The notes beneath the pieces were generated by a model. That model was not told the origin of the DNA, did no database searches, and was given only the letters and a program-made list of their open reading frames with translations. DNA of 64,000 bases from assembly GCF_000166295.1 (NCBI RefSeq), contig NC_017506.1, forward strand, positions 930,001 to 994,000. The letters are read 5' to 3'. Position numbers and translations under genes: made by a program. This stretch comes from Marinobacter adhaerens HP15. GTDB taxonomy: Bacteria; Pseudomonadota; Gammaproteobacteria; Pseudomonadales; Oleiphilaceae. Each line of letters opens with the position of its first letter. The stretch's first letter is position 1. This document shows, in pieces, positions 16,791 through 27,017 of this stretch.

Positions 16791-19700
16791 TCAGCCGGGT
16801 TTTTATTCATCGACCGAAGTTTGCGTTTGTTATTTCCATCCTGATCACCCTGGCCGGGTTGCTGGCGTTACGCATTCTGCCGGTCAACATGTATCCGGAC
16901 ATGGCCCCGCCCCAGATCCAAGTGAACGCCTCGCTTCCCGGCGCCAGTTCCCAAGTGGTGGAGGAGGCGGTTATCCGGCCGGTAGAGCAGCAGCTGAACG
17001 GCGTGGAGGGCATGATCTATATCGAATCCACCGCGTCCAGCGATGGCACGGCCAAGATCACCCTTACCTTCGAGAGCGGCACCGATACAGACATTGCCCA
17101 GGTAAACGTCCAGAACCGCGTTGCCCTGGCGGAACCGTTTTTGCCCGATGAAGTCCGTCGACAGGGCGTGGTGGTCAGCAAGCAGGCTGGCAACATGCTG
17201 ATGGGTATAAACCTGACCTCCGAGCGACCGGATCTCGACGGCGTCTTCCTCAGCAACTACGCCTCCAATAACCTTGTCGAAGCCCTTGGTCGGGTGCCAG
17301 GGGTAGGGTCGGCGGAAGTGATGGGCGCGAAAGACTACAGCATGCGAGTCTGGCTGGATCCCCGCCGGATGGCTTCGCTGGATGTGACCGTTGCGGAGGT
17401 TGCCGCTGCGCTCCGGGAGCAGAATCAGATTGTCGCGGCGGGTAAACTCGGCCAGCCGCCCGTGCCTGCGGGCCAGCAGTTTGTCTACAGTATCCAGACC
17501 CGGGAACGCCTGTCAGATCCCGACGAGTTCGCTCAGACCATTCTCCGCTCCAGGCCCGATGGCGGATTTGTGCGCCTGAGGGATGTGGGGCGTATCGAGC
17601 TGGGTTCCCGTTCCTATACCTCCACCGCGAAACTGAACAATCAGGACACCGCATTCCTGGTGATATACCAACTGCCCGATGCCAATGCGCTGGAGGTCGC
17701 GGAGCGGGTAAAGGCCCTGGTTGAAGAGGCCTCAGTCAGTTTTCCGGCAGGCGTGAATTACACTGTTCTGTACGACACCACCGAATTCATCAGCCGCTCC
17801 ATCAGTGAAGTCATCGTTACCCTGTTCCAGGCCGTCGGCCTGGTGATCCTGGTGGTGTTCCTGTTCCTGCAGAACTGGCGTGCCACGCTGATTCCGAGTA
17901 TTGCCATCCCGGTTTCCCTGATCGGCACCTTTGCGGTTATGTCAGTGCTTGGCTATTCCATCAACACCATCACGCTGTTCGGGCTGGTGCTGGCGATCGG
18001 CATCGTGGTGGATGACGCCATTGTGGTTATCGAGAATGTGGAACGCATCCTTGCGGAAGAAAAGCTGCCCATCCGCGAGGCGGTCACCAAGGCGATGGCG
18101 GAAGTCACAGGGCCGGTAATTGCCACCACGCTGGTATTGCTGGCGGTGTTCGTGCCTGTTGCGTTCATGCCCGGAATAACCGGCAAGCTTTACCAGCAGT
18201 TTTCGGTCACCATTTCGGTGGCCGTGATCATTTCCTCAATCAATGCGCTCACACTGAGCCCGGCCCTTTGTGTTGCGCTGCTTGGCAGGAGCGGGGACAA
18301 GGCCATTGGCTGGCTCCGGCCTTTCGAAGTGGCGATCACGCGAACCACCAGTGGCTATTCAAAGCTGGTTGTGCAGCTCCTGCGCAAAGGGGCGCTCGTG
18401 GGCGTTGCCCTGGCGGTGATTCTGGTTGCCGGTGCCGGCCTGTTCAAATCAGTGCCTTCGGCGTTCGTCCCGCCGGAAGATCAGGGCTTCCTGTTCGTGG
18501 ATGTGCAGTTGCCCGATGCTGCTTCCCTGGAGCGCACGGAAGCCGTGCTAACCAAAGTAACGGACATGGTTCTGGAAGACCCGGCAGTAACGGACTTCAT
18601 TACGGTATCCGGCTTCTCGCTGCTGGGTGGCGCATCCTCAAACAATGGCCTTGGCATTGTGATGCTGAAAGACTGGGAAGAGAGGGAAGATGCCAGTCTG
18701 GGTCTGGGGGCGGTCATTCCCAGACTGTATTCCAGGCTCTGGACAATCCCCGAGGCACAGGTGATGGTCTTCAATCCGCCTCCGATCCCCGGGCTGGGAA
18801 CCTCATCCGGCTTCGACTTCCGCCTTCAGGATAATCAGGGCAGGGACGTCTCGGAGCTGGCGCAGGTTATGAATGGACTCATCTACGAGGCCAACCAGAG
18901 TGAAGCGCTTTCCCGGGTATACAGCACCTACCGCGCGAACATTCCGCAGTACCTGCTGGAAGTCGAGAGGAACAAGGCCAAGGCTCTGGGTATAGAGCTC
19001 TCCGATATCTTCTCTACCCTGCAGACCCAGCTTGGCTCGCTTTACGTGAACGACTTTACCCGTTTCGGCAAGAACTACCGTGTGCTTCTGCAGGCGGAAG
19101 GCGAGTTCCGACAGCGCCCCGAAGACCTGTCCCATTACTTTGTCCGCAACCGGGATGGCGACATGGTGCCGCTGACCACGCTGGCCTCGCTCAAACCCGT
19201 GCTCGGGCCCTCAAGCATCCAGCATTTTAACCTGAAGCGCTCGGTAACCATCTCCGGGGAGGCGGCGCCGGGCTTTGCCAGTGGCGACGCCATTGCGACC
19301 ATGGAAGAGCTGTCACAGAGCCTGCCTCAGGGGTATGAGTTCAGTTGGGCCGGCCAGAGCCTGCAAGAGATTCAGGCGGGTAACCTGGCGGGGGTTATCT
19401 TCCTGCTGGCCCTGGTGTTTGTGTACCTGTTCCTGGTGGCGCAATACGAAAGCTGGACCCTCCCGGTGGCGGTGCTTGGTGCGGTGCCACTGGCCCTTGC
19501 CGGCGCCATGGCGGGACTCTGGCTGGTGGGGCTGGCGAACAACATCTACGCCCAGGTGGGCCTGGTGCTGCTGATCGGACTCTCCACCAAAACCGCGATT
19601 CTCATTGTGGAATTCGCCATGCAGTTGCGCCAATCGGGCATGTCCACCGCGGAGGCAGCCCAGAAAGCCGCTGTCCTTCGCTTCCGGGCGGTATTGATGA

Positions 19701-19891
19701 CAGCCCTGTCTTTCGTGCTTGGCGTGCTGCCGCTGGTCTTTGCCAGCGGCGCTGGTGCGGCAAGCCGGGTTAGCCTCGGTATCACGGTTCTCAGTGGCAT
19801 GGTTGCCGCCACCGTTCTGGGTACATTGCTGGTGCCGGTGTTTTACAAATGGATCCAGTCTGTCCGGGATCGCCGCCAACCGGCGGCATAG
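16787..19891 (+). CDS. RND multidrug efflux permease (AcrB-like, HAE-1)
   Basis: A 1034-residue inner-membrane proton-driven pump, full length for the HAE-1 family. It starts with the canonical FIHRPKFAFVISILI helix and DMAPPQIQVNASLPGAS. The proton-relay helix reads GIVVDDAIVVIENVER with both Asp residues, and the partner Lys lies in LIGLSTKTAILIVEFA. Two large periplasmic loops are present. With the adaptor just upstream it should export hydrophobic compounds across both membranes. No local repressor gene is adjacent. Confidence 0.95.
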   Translation: MISRVFIHRPKFAFVISILITLAGLLALRILPVNMYPDMAPPQIQVNASLPGASSQVVEEAVIRPVEQQLNGVEGMIYIESTASSDGTAKITLTFESGTDTDIAQVNVQNRVALAEPFLPDEVRRQGVVVSKQAGNMLMGINLTSERPDLDGVFLSNYASNNLVEALGRVPGVGSAEVMGAKDYSMRVWLDPRRMASLDVTVAEVAAALREQNQIVAAGKLGQPPVPAGQQFVYSIQTRERLSDPDEFAQTILRSRPDGGFVRLRDVGRIELGSRSYTSTAKLNNQDTAFLVIYQLPDANALEVAERVKALVEEASVSFPAGVNYTVLYDTTEFISRSISEVIVTLFQAVGLVILVVFLFLQNWRATLIPSIAIPVSLIGTFAVMSVLGYSINTITLFGLVLAIGIVVDDAIVVIENVERILAEEKLPIREAVTKAMAEVTGPVIATTLVLLAVFVPVAFMPGITGKLYQQFSVTISVAVIISSINALTLSPALCVALLGRSGDKAIGWLRPFEVAITRTTSGYSKLVVQLLRKGALVGVALAVILVAGAGLFKSVPSAFVPPEDQGFLFVDVQLPDAASLERTEAVLTKVTDMVLEDPAVTDFITVSGFSLLGGASSNNGLGIVMLKDWEEREDASLGLGAVIPRLYSRLWTIPEAQVMVFNPPPIPGLGTSSGFDFRLQDNQGRDVSELAQVMNGLIYEANQSEALSRVYSTYRANIPQYLLEVERNKAKALGIELSDIFSTLQTQLGSLYVNDFTRFGKNYRVLLQAEGEFRQRPEDLSHYFVRNRDGDMVPLTTLASLKPVLGPSSIQHFNLKRSVTISGEAAPGFASGDAIATMEELSQSLPQGYEFSWAGQSLQEIQAGNLAGVIFLLALVFVYLFLVAQYESWTLPVAVLGAVPLALAGAMAGLWLVGLANNIYAQVGLVLLIGLSTKTAILIVEFAMQLRQSGMSTAEAAQKAAVLRFRAVLMTALSFVLGVLPLVFASGAGAASRVSLGITVLSGMVAATVLGTLLVPVFYKWIQSVRDRRQPAA

Positions 19892-19903
19892 TCCGCTGAT
19901 AGT

Positions 19904-20677
19904 TCAGGCCGAATGCCGGAAAACAAAGGCATCCATGGCCAGCACACCGTGTTCGATCCCGCCATCAATCAGCACGCCGGGTTGCTGCTCCCCGGCTGCA
20001 CCGGCAGCCACCAGCAAAGGCAGAAAATGCTCGGTGGTCGGGTGCGCCCGCGTGGCATGGGGAGCCTCCTCCAACGCTGATATCAGTTGCTGATGGTCGC
20101 CGTCCTGCACTTTGGCACGGACCCAATCCGTGAATTCCCTCGCATACCCGGATGCGTTCGGGTCACCCCAGCGAACGTCGTACAGATTGTGGGTAAGGCT
20201 GCCTGATCCGACAATAAGCACACCCTCATGCTCGAGCGGCTGCAGGATCTGACCCAACCGCCAGGCAGACGCAGGCCCAAGATCCGTTGGCATCGAAACC
20301 TGGAATACCGGCACCGAGCAATCGGGGAAAAGGTGCATCATTGGCACCCAGGCCCCGTGATCCAGCCCCCGGGTCTCGTCAGCCCGGGCGCTCCAGCCCA
20401 CTGCCTCCAGCAACGCCAGGGCGGTGCGCGCCAGTTCCGGGTGGCCGGCTGCCGGATACTCAAGATCATAGAGTTCGGCTGGAAAGCCGCGAAAATCGTG
20501 AATCGTCTCGGGTGTTCCGGAAACGCCTACCCGGATTTCCGGCGTCATCCAATGCGGTGAAACCACCAGCACCGCTTCGGGCCTGGTAAGGCGTTTGCCC
20601 AGCTCCGTCAGGGCCGGGCCAGCCAGGCCCGGCTCCAATGCGAAGGTGGGAGCGCCGTGGGAAACAAACAGACTCAT
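19904..20677 (-). CDS. Class III extradiol dioxygenase (DODA/YgiD-like)
   Basis: A 257-residue member of the LigB-like extradiol ring-cleavage family, related to 4,5-DOPA dioxygenase. It begins SLFVSHGAPTFALEPG, with the metal-binding His of SHG; further His ligands lie in VVSPHWMTP and GLDHGAWVPMMHLFPD, and VGSGSLTHNL follows. Family members use Fe or Zn to open catechol rings. The ribosome binding site GGAGG lies just before the ATG. The gene follows doxX-like 20702-21142 with 24 bases between, so both probably form one unit, divergent from the LysR regulator at 21248. Confidence 0.88.
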   Translation of the reverse strand: MSLFVSHGAPTFALEPGLAGPALTELGKRLTRPEAVLVVSPHWMTPEIRVGVSGTPETIHDFRGFPAELYDLEYPAAGHPELARTALALLEAVGWSARADETRGLDHGAWVPMMHLFPDCSVPVFQVSMPTDLGPASAWRLGQILQPLEHEGVLIVGSGSLTHNLYDVRWGDPNASGYAREFTDWVRAKVQDGDHQQLISALEEAPHATRAHPTTEHFLPLLVAAGAAGEQQPGVLIDGGIEHGVLAMDAFVFRHSA

Positions 20678-20701
20678 GATTGCTCCTCCGGTGGGTCCCA
20701 G

Positions 20702-21142
20702 TTATCGGGCGGCAATCGCGCGATCAATGGACGCGCGGCCTGCGCCGCTGAATACCAGGGATACGGATACGGCGAGCAAAGCCAGGCCAAACTCGTACCC
20801 ATTGTTGCTCATGAACAGGCCGTTGCCGATATGAACGCTGAAAATAGCGATCAGCATGGCGAATGCCAGTACCGCGCTGGCAGGGCGAACCAGCAGGCCG
20901 ATGATCAGAGCCAGGCCACCAAAGAATTCCGCACCACCAGCCAACAGCGCCATCAGGTAGCCGGGGCTGAGCCCGATGGAATCCATCCACTGACCGGTAC
21001 CCTCCAGCCCGTAGCCGCCAAACCAGCCGAACAGTTTCTGGGCACCATGGGCGGCAAAAATGATACCGACAGGGATCCGGAGGGCCAAAGCGCCCCAGCC
21101 TGCGTCAGTGGCGATCAGTTTGTTCAGAAATGCGTTGTTCAT
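20702..21142 (-). CDS. DoxX family membrane protein
   Basis: A 146-residue protein with four membrane helices and the family start ALRIPVGIIFAAHGAQKLFGWFGG. DoxX proteins are inner-membrane proteins linked to redox or thiosulfate metabolism in some species, often encoded beside dioxygenase or LysR genes. AAGGAG precedes the ATG. The gene is read away from the LysR gene at 21248 and toward the dioxygenase gene. Confidence 0.88.
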   Translation of the reverse strand: MNNAFLNKLIATDAGWGALALRIPVGIIFAAHGAQKLFGWFGGYGLEGTGQWMDSIGLSPGYLMALLAGGAEFFGGLALIIGLLVRPASAVLAFAMLIAIFSVHIGNGLFMSNNGYEFGLALLAVSVSLVFSGAGRASIDRAIAAR

Positions 21143-21247
21143 GATGAATCTCCTTGGAGTGTGTTTTGAGCATGGGAATACTTTACAAATATCAATAAAC
21201 GGGATAAACGTAGCTTTAATGAATTAACTGTTCCGGAATTTGAAACA

Positions 21248-22138
21248 ATGGATCGATTGCTGGAGATGCAGACGTTCTGCAACGTGGTTGAGGCTGGAAG
21301 CTTTGTGGCTGCGTCGGAGAGTCTGGGGATGTCCAAGGCCGCTGTCTCGCGTTATGTCAGCGAACTGGAAAGTCGTCTCGGGGTTAGGCTGCTGCAACGG
21401 ACCACCCGCCGCCTGTCGCTGACGGGGGAGGGCGAAGTGTTCTATGTCCGGTGCCGGGAGTTACTGGCTGGCGTTGAGGAGGCAGAAGCGGAAATTACCT
21501 CCCGCAATGATGTCGCGCGGGGCACGCTCAGGGTGAACGCGCCGGTCAGCTTCGGAATAAGCCACCTGGCGCCTTTGTGGGGAGAATTCCACGCCCGCTA
21601 TCCGGACGTGGAGCTGTCGATTGATCTATCAGACCGGCTGGTAGACATTGTTGAAGAAGGCTTTGATATGGCCATCCGCATTGCCACACTGCAAAGCTCC
21701 ACGCTGGTCAGCCGACGGATCACCTCCACCCGGCTCATTGCCTGCGCCTCTCCGGATTACATCGCCACCCATGGCTCCCCAGCCAAACCGGAAGATCTGG
21801 CCAGCCACCGGATCATCGGTTATAGCAACTTCACTACCGGCAATGACTGGCCCTTTGAAGGCCCGGAAGGCGCCACCAGCGTGCGGGTGCGGCCGTGGAT
21901 GTACGCCAACAACGGTGAAACCTGCTGCGGTGCTGCCCTGGCCGGCCAGGGCATTGTTCTCCAGCCCGGCTTTCTGGTGCATAAAGATCTCGAAGCCGGG
22001 CGGCTGGTGGAGCTGATGCCGGCGTACCGTTCCACTGAGCTTGGCGTATACGCCGTCTATCCCACCCGCAAGTTCGTCACACCCAAAGTCCGTGCTCTGG
22101 TTGACTACCTAGTCTCTGCTTTTCCCGATTCCCTGTGA
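21248..22138 (+). CDS. LysR family transcriptional regulator
   Basis: A 296-residue regulator. The N-terminal winged helix-turn-helix is clear (MQTFCNVVEAGSFVAASESL, then KAAVSRYVSELESRLGVRLL, residues about 6-50) and the rest is the LysR effector domain (APVSFGISHLAPLWGEF). It lies back to back with the doxX-dioxygenase pair, 105 bases apart, so it likely controls that pair. The effector is unknown. Confidence 0.9.
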   Translation: MDRLLEMQTFCNVVEAGSFVAASESLGMSKAAVSRYVSELESRLGVRLLQRTTRRLSLTGEGEVFYVRCRELLAGVEEAEAEITSRNDVARGTLRVNAPVSFGISHLAPLWGEFHARYPDVELSIDLSDRLVDIVEEGFDMAIRIATLQSSTLVSRRITSTRLIACASPDYIATHGSPAKPEDLASHRIIGYSNFTTGNDWPFEGPEGATSVRVRPWMYANNGETCCGAALAGQGIVLQPGFLVHKDLEAGRLVELMPAYRSTELGVYAVYPTRKFVTPKVRALVDYLVSAFPDSL

Positions 22139-22162
22139 AGGCAAGGGCCAGCCCCCCGGACG

Positions 22163-22990
22163 CTAGGCGTCCGGTGTCTGAAGCCGCTTATGCTCCGCCC
22201 GGCGCATCAGGTACCAGGCAATAAACGCGATCAGCGATACCGCCACGATAATCAGCGTAGCCAGTGCGTTGATCTTCGGCGAAACCCCCATCCGTACGGA
22301 GGAAAACACCACCATCGGCAGCGTGGTTGCACCCGGGCCGGACACGAAGCTGGCAATCACCAGGTCATCCAGCGACAGGGTGAAAGCCAGCAGCCAGCCG
22401 GACACCAGTGCCGGCGCAATGACTGGCAGCGTGATCACGAAAAAGGTTTTCAGGGGCGTGCAGCCCAGGTCCATGGCCGCCTCCTCGATAGAGCGATCCA
22501 CCTCCTGTAAACGGGCTGATACCACTACCGCCACATAGGCACTGCAGAAGGTGGTGTGGGCAATCCAGATGGTCGCCATGCCACGATCCACTGGCCAGCC
22601 GATGGTCTGGGCCATCTGGACAAACAGCAGCAACAGTGACAAACCGGTGATCACCTCCGGCATAACCAGCGGTGCGGTAATCATGCTGGATAGCAGTGTG
22701 CGCCCTCGCATCTTCTTGAAGCGGGTGATCACGAACGCACACAGCGTACCCAGGCACACCGCCATGCTGGCGGAGTAGAAGGCAATTCGCAGGCTCATCC
22801 ACACAGCAGAGAGGATCTGTTCATCTCGGAACAGCTCGCCGTACCAGTGGGTGGAAAATCCGGCCCAAACCGACACCAGCCGGGACGCGTTGAACGAATA
22901 CACGATCAGCACAAACATGGGCAGATACAGGAACAGCAGGCCGAGAACCAGCATCACTTTCGAGAAACTGAACGAACGTGATTTAACCAT
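22163..22990 (-). CDS. potI: Putrescine ABC importer permease PotI
   Basis: A 275-residue inner-membrane permease of the spermidine/putrescine type. Six helices are visible and the EAA-loop reads DRSIEEAAMDLGCTPLKTFF. The start overlaps the potH stop by eight bases, so translation is coupled. It is the last gene of the potFGHI unit, which runs on the - strand. Confidence 0.93.
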   Translation of the reverse strand: MVKSRSFSFSKVMLVLGLLFLYLPMFVLIVYSFNASRLVSVWAGFSTHWYGELFRDEQILSAVWMSLRIAFYSASMAVCLGTLCAFVITRFKKMRGRTLLSSMITAPLVMPEVITGLSLLLLFVQMAQTIGWPVDRGMATIWIAHTTFCSAYVAVVVSARLQEVDRSIEEAAMDLGCTPLKTFFVITLPVIAPALVSGWLLAFTLSLDDLVIASFVSGPGATTLPMVVFSSVRMGVSPKINALATLIIVAVSLIAFIAWYLMRRAEHKRLQTPDA

Positions 22991-23912
22991 GCTTTTCCAT
23001 CTCCCGGGCCTGGAACCGATGGAACAGCACGATCGGCACCAGCAGTAACAACAGCATCACGATCGCGAGGGCAGACGCCACCGGCCAGTCGCGGTTGTTG
23101 AAGAACTCCTCCCACAACACCTTGCCGATCATCAGCGTATCCGGCCCGCCCAGCAGTTCCGGGATCACGAACTCGCCCACCGCGGGAATAAACACCAGCA
23201 TCGAACCGGCCAGAATGCCGGCCTTCGACAGGGGCAGGGTAATGGCCCAGAAGGTGGTCAGGCTGCGGCAGCCAAGGTCTGATGCCGCCTCCAGCAGGCG
23301 CACATCCAGCTTCACCAGGTTGGTGTAGATGGGCAGCACCATGAATGGCAGATAGGCGTAGACAATGCCCAGCACCACCGCGAAGTTGGTGTTCAGCATC
23401 TTGAGCGGCTGATCGATAAAACCCAGCCACATCAGAAAACTGTTCAGAAGCCCCTGATTGCCGAGGATACCCATCCACGCATAAACCCGGATCAGGAACG
23501 AGGTCCAGGAGGGCAGCATTACCATCAAAAGCAACACCAGTTGCCAGTGTTTTGGAGTCCGGGCCATGGCGTAGGCCATGGGGTAGCCAATGAGCAGGCA
23601 CATCACCGTTGCCAGGAATGCTGTCTTCACCGACCCCCAATAGGCGGCGAAATACAGGCTGTCTGAAAGCAGGAACAGGTAATTGCCAATGTTCACCACC
23701 ACCGACAGGGTGTTGTCCACCCACCGGAATACGGGCTCGTAAGGGGGGATGGCCATGACCGCCGAGGTCAGGCTGATCTTCAGCACCAGCGCAAAAGGCA
23801 GGAGGAAGAACAGCAGCAGCCACAGGAACGGGATACCGAACACCACCCGGCGATTAAACAGCACTGCACGCACCCGCTCGGTAAGAGGGGTGGGTAAAAG
23901 TTTCCGTCTCAT
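22983..23912 (-). CDS. potH: Putrescine ABC importer permease PotH
   Basis: A 309-residue permease partner of PotI. The start MRRKLLPTPL lies four bases after the end of potG. It has an N-terminal membrane helix (GIPFLWLLLFFLLPFALVLK) and a second set of helices with the EAA-loop LLEAASDLGCRSLTTFWAIT. PotH and PotI form the membrane channel energised by PotG. Confidence 0.93.
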   Translation of the reverse strand: MRRKLLPTPLTERVRAVLFNRRVVFGIPFLWLLLFFLLPFALVLKISLTSAVMAIPPYEPVFRWVDNTLSVVVNIGNYLFLLSDSLYFAAYWGSVKTAFLATVMCLLIGYPMAYAMARTPKHWQLVLLLMVMLPSWTSFLIRVYAWMGILGNQGLLNSFLMWLGFIDQPLKMLNTNFAVVLGIVYAYLPFMVLPIYTNLVKLDVRLLEAASDLGCRSLTTFWAITLPLSKAGILAGSMLVFIPAVGEFVIPELLGGPDTLMIGKVLWEEFFNNRDWPVASALAIVMLLLLLVPIVLFHRFQAREMEKHG

Positions 23913-23916
23913 TGGC

Positions 23917-25035
23917 TCAGTTCCAGAGCAGGATGGGGCTGGAGGCTTCCCAGGATACGAATACCCTGTCGCCCCAGGTTGGCCGCTCGCCACGGCGTTC
24001 CACGTTCGCCATGGTCGCCTGAACGCGTTTGCCGCTGGCCAGCTTTACGTAGTAGGACGTGATGTCGCCCAGATAGGCGATGTTGTCCACCGTTCCGCAG
24101 CTCCAGTTGTTCTCGCCGTCCGGTTTGTCCGGGGTCAGGTAGATCTTCTCTGGGCGCAGGGCCACCAGTGTTGCGGTACTTTCCGCCGGCGTGGTCACGC
24201 CGCGATCAATAAAAACCGGGGCGTCCAGCAGGTCGCTGGTCAAAGTAACGCTGTCGGCCTCGTCTTCCCGGATGTGGGCCTCGAAAATGTTCACCGAGCC
24301 AATAAACTCTGCCGTCATGCGGCTGTTCGGGCTCTCATAGATGTCGATGGGCGAGCCGATCTGGGCAATCCGGCCCTGCGCCATGATGGCGATGCGGCTG
24401 GCCATGGTCATGGCCTCTTCCTGGTCGTGGGTCACCATCAGGCAGGTGGCACCCACATTTTCAAGAATTTCCACCAGTTCCAGCTGCATTTCGGTACGCA
24501 GCTTTTTGTCCAGGGCGCCCATGGGCTCGTCCAGCAACAGCAGCTTGGGACGTTTGGCCAGTGAGCGGGCCAGGGCAACGCGTTGCTGCTGACCACCGGA
24601 AAGCTGCTGGGGTTTGCGCCGGGCATAGGGTTCCATCTTGACCAGCTTCAGCATGGCGGCCACCCGGTCGCGAATTTCGCTTTTCGGCAGCTTGTCCTGT
24701 TTCAGGCCCATGGCAATGTTCTGCTCCACCGTCATATGGGGGAACAGAGCATAGGACTGGAACATCATGTTGGTCGGGCGCAGGAACGGTGGCAGAGCTG
24801 TAACGTCCTGGCCGTCGAGCATGATGGAGCCGGCGTTGGGCGTTTCAAAACCTGCGAGCATGCGCAGCAGGGTGGACTTGCCGGAACCGGAACCACCCAG
24901 AAGGGCAAAGATCTCGCCTTTGTGGATGTCCAGGTTCACATTGTCCACGGCCAGCGTGCCATCAAAGCTTTTGGAGATGCCCCGAATGCTGAGTAACACC
25001 TCCGCTTGCGCGGAGGTGTTGTTGCCGTTTTCCAC
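23917..25035 (-). CDS. potG: Putrescine ABC importer ATPase PotG
   Basis: A 372-residue ATPase. Walker A is GGSGSGKSTLLRMLAG, the signature LSGGQQQRVALARSL and Walker B LLLLDEPMGALD; a C-terminal TOBE-like regulatory domain follows (VALRPEKIYLTPDK). The start is a GTG four bases after the potF stop, with no clear ribosome binding site of its own, so expression probably depends on potF translation. Confidence 0.93.
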   Translation of the reverse strand: MENGNNTSAQAEVLLSIRGISKSFDGTLAVDNVNLDIHKGEIFALLGGSGSGKSTLLRMLAGFETPNAGSIMLDGQDVTALPPFLRPTNMMFQSYALFPHMTVEQNIAMGLKQDKLPKSEIRDRVAAMLKLVKMEPYARRKPQQLSGGQQQRVALARSLAKRPKLLLLDEPMGALDKKLRTEMQLELVEILENVGATCLMVTHDQEEAMTMASRIAIMAQGRIAQIGSPIDIYESPNSRMTAEFIGSVNIFEAHIREDEADSVTLTSDLLDAPVFIDRGVTTPAESTATLVALRPEKIYLTPDKPDGENNWSCGTVDNIAYLGDITSYYVKLASGKRVQATMANVERRGERPTWGDRVFVSWEASSPILLWN

Positions 25036-25038
25036 CGC

Positions 25039-26145
25039 TTAACGACCAGACTTCACGTTGGTCCAGGTGCGGGTCATCAGACGCTGGGCGTCCTGAGGCC
25101 GGCCTTCCATGATGTACAGCTTCTTCATCACCTCATCGGTGGGGTAGATGCTGGTATCGCTCAGAATCTCCGGATCAACGAATTCGTTGGCCGGCTTGTT
25201 CGGGTTGGCGTACCACACATAGTTGGTCACGTCCGCGATGATTTCCGGACGCATCAGGAAGTTCATCAACTTGTGGGCGTTCTCAACGTTTGGTGCGCCG
25301 GCCGGGATGGTCATCATGTCGAACCACAGCACTGCACCTTCTTTGGGAATGGTGTAGCGGATCACGTTGCCGTTCTCGGCTTCCTCGGCGCGTGCGGCGG
25401 CCTGCAGGATGTCGCCGGAGTAACCGGCAGCCACACACAGGTCACCGTTGGCCAGGTCACCAATGTAACGCGACGAATGGAAGTAGGTGATGTTCGGGCG
25501 AATGGCCTTGATCACCTCACCGCCTTTTTTGATGTCGTCGGCGTTGTTGCTGTTCGGGTCCAGGCCAATGTAGGCCATGGCAGCACGAACCATTTCCTCG
25601 CCGGAATCCAGCATGGCAATACCGCAGCCGCCGGTGGCAAGCTTGCCGGTGACTTCAGGATCGAATACCAGGGCCCAGGAATCGGTGGGAGCGCTGTCAC
25701 CCAGGATTTCCTGGATACGGCCTTCGTTATAGCCATAGCCGTTGGTGCCCCAGAGATAAGGCAGAGCAAACTGGCTACCCGGGTCAACCTTTTCCAGATC
25801 GTCCATCAGATCCGGGTTGAGGTTGCTCATGTTCGGCAGCTTGCTGTGGTCCAGCGCTACGAAGGCGTTGGCAGAAATCTGCTTGGCCACATAGTGGTTG
25901 GACGGCACAACAAGATCGTAGCCGGAACGACCGGAAAGCAGGGCGGCTTCGAGGATCTCGTTACTGTCGTAAACGTCGTAGATCACCTTGATGCCGGTTT
26001 CTTCCGTGAACTTCGCCAGGGTGTCCTCGGCGATGTAATCGGACCAGTTGTAGACACGCACTTCCTCGGCGGCAAACGCGGAAGAGGCACACAGAGACAA
26101 CGCAACAGAGGCGGCCAGCGCCTGTGGCTTACACAACTTCAACAT
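25039..26145 (-). CDS. potF: Putrescine-binding periplasmic protein PotF
   Basis: A 368-residue periplasmic polyamine-binding protein. Residues 1-26 are a signal peptide (ALAASVALSLCASSAFAAEE) and the mature start EVRVYNWSDYIAEDTLAKF is diagnostic for PotD/PotF proteins. ATG 26145 was chosen because GAGGGA lies nine bases upstream and the signal peptide then has normal length. It is the first gene of potFGHI. Putrescine delivered here feeds the PuuA, PuuB and PuuC enzymes encoded a few kb away. Confidence 0.93.
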   Translation of the reverse strand: MLKLCKPQALAASVALSLCASSAFAAEEVRVYNWSDYIAEDTLAKFTEETGIKVIYDVYDSNEILEAALLSGRSGYDLVVPSNHYVAKQISANAFVALDHSKLPNMSNLNPDLMDDLEKVDPGSQFALPYLWGTNGYGYNEGRIQEILGDSAPTDSWALVFDPEVTGKLATGGCGIAMLDSGEEMVRAAMAYIGLDPNSNNADDIKKGGEVIKAIRPNITYFHSSRYIGDLANGDLCVAAGYSGDILQAAARAEEAENGNVIRYTIPKEGAVLWFDMMTIPAGAPNVENAHKLMNFLMRPEIIADVTNYVWYANPNKPANEFVDPEILSDTSIYPTDEVMKKLYIMEGRPQDAQRLMTRTWTNVKSGR

Positions 26146-26447
26146 TGGATGATGTCCCTCACTCAAAAGGGATAAATACAAAACGTGCAGGACGCACGCG
26201 GTGTTGTGCAGGTCTGCTGAGGGTGGCCGCAGGTGGCTGTTGTCCCGGGAAGAACCGGTCGCCGCCTTTTGACTCCTTTAAGGCTTGTCCTGGAAACGGC
26301 GGTGGGGAACCTGCCGAATTCTCGCGATATTTATCATGAGATCGCGGAATGCGCTACGGAAATTTTTGCTGACCGATTCGGAGTTATGCGTATGCGGCGC
26401 GCGCTTTGCTTCAGAACAAAGGCGCTTTCCGGGTATTCCTATTCAAA
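26146..26447. other. Gene-free interval upstream of potF
   Basis: About 300 bp contain only short, unsupported ORFs. The promoter of potF must lie here. I see no clear terminator or operator. It also holds the 3' flank of the small secreted protein gene at 26448. Confidence 0.4.
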
Positions 26448-26774
26448 TCAGTCTTGTATGCAGACTTCCTGGCTCCGTGCAGACAGGCTCCGCCATTTCT
26501 CTGTGTCGCTGTCGCGCACCCGCTCCAGGTAACGAATAACATCCAGGAAATGCTTCCGGGTCGCACCCATGGCCTGGGCTTCTTTACGGTGCATGCCGGA
26601 GAGATAACGTAATGCCTGGTATTCCTCAGAGCCTTTGTCCGCAGACTCGCTGATAACAGCCAGGTGGGAAGAGCAGAAAATGTGGGCGTTGCGTTTATTA
26701 AAGTCGACCGGCTCAGCCCAACTGCCGGTGCTGAAGGTGGCTAGAATCAGGGTCAGGCCTGCGAGAGTTTTCAT
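26448..26774 (-). CDS. Small secreted hypothetical protein
   Basis: A 108-residue protein with a signal peptide (MKTLAGLTLILATFSTGSWA, cleavage after WAE region) and a helical mature part containing two cysteines (HIFCSSHL and QEVCIQD) that may form a disulfide. AAGGGAG precedes the ATG. No family recognised. It is upstream of potF on the same strand and divergent from puuA. Confidence 0.7.
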   Translation of the reverse strand: MKTLAGLTLILATFSTGSWAEPVDFNKRNAHIFCSSHLAVISESADKGSEEYQALRYLSGMHRKEAQAMGATRKHFLDVIRYLERVRDSDTEKWRSLSARSQEVCIQD

Positions 26775-27017
26775 GGAACGTGGCTCCCTTGCGTGGCGTT
26801 AAGTGGCTGCGCTGCTCGGTATGCAACCTCTGCATGCTATCACATCGGGAAAGGACGGTTTCCCCGGGACCGGCTTTGGGCAGCTGTCGTCTTAATTGCC
26901 CGGAATCCGGGCAAAATACGGTATGTGCGTATCTTGCCAAATGCTCAGGAAACCGGGATAAAGGAGTGTTGAAACCCCTGCGCCGGCTCCTCGGCACCAG
27001 GCCTGTTTGCGTTGTGG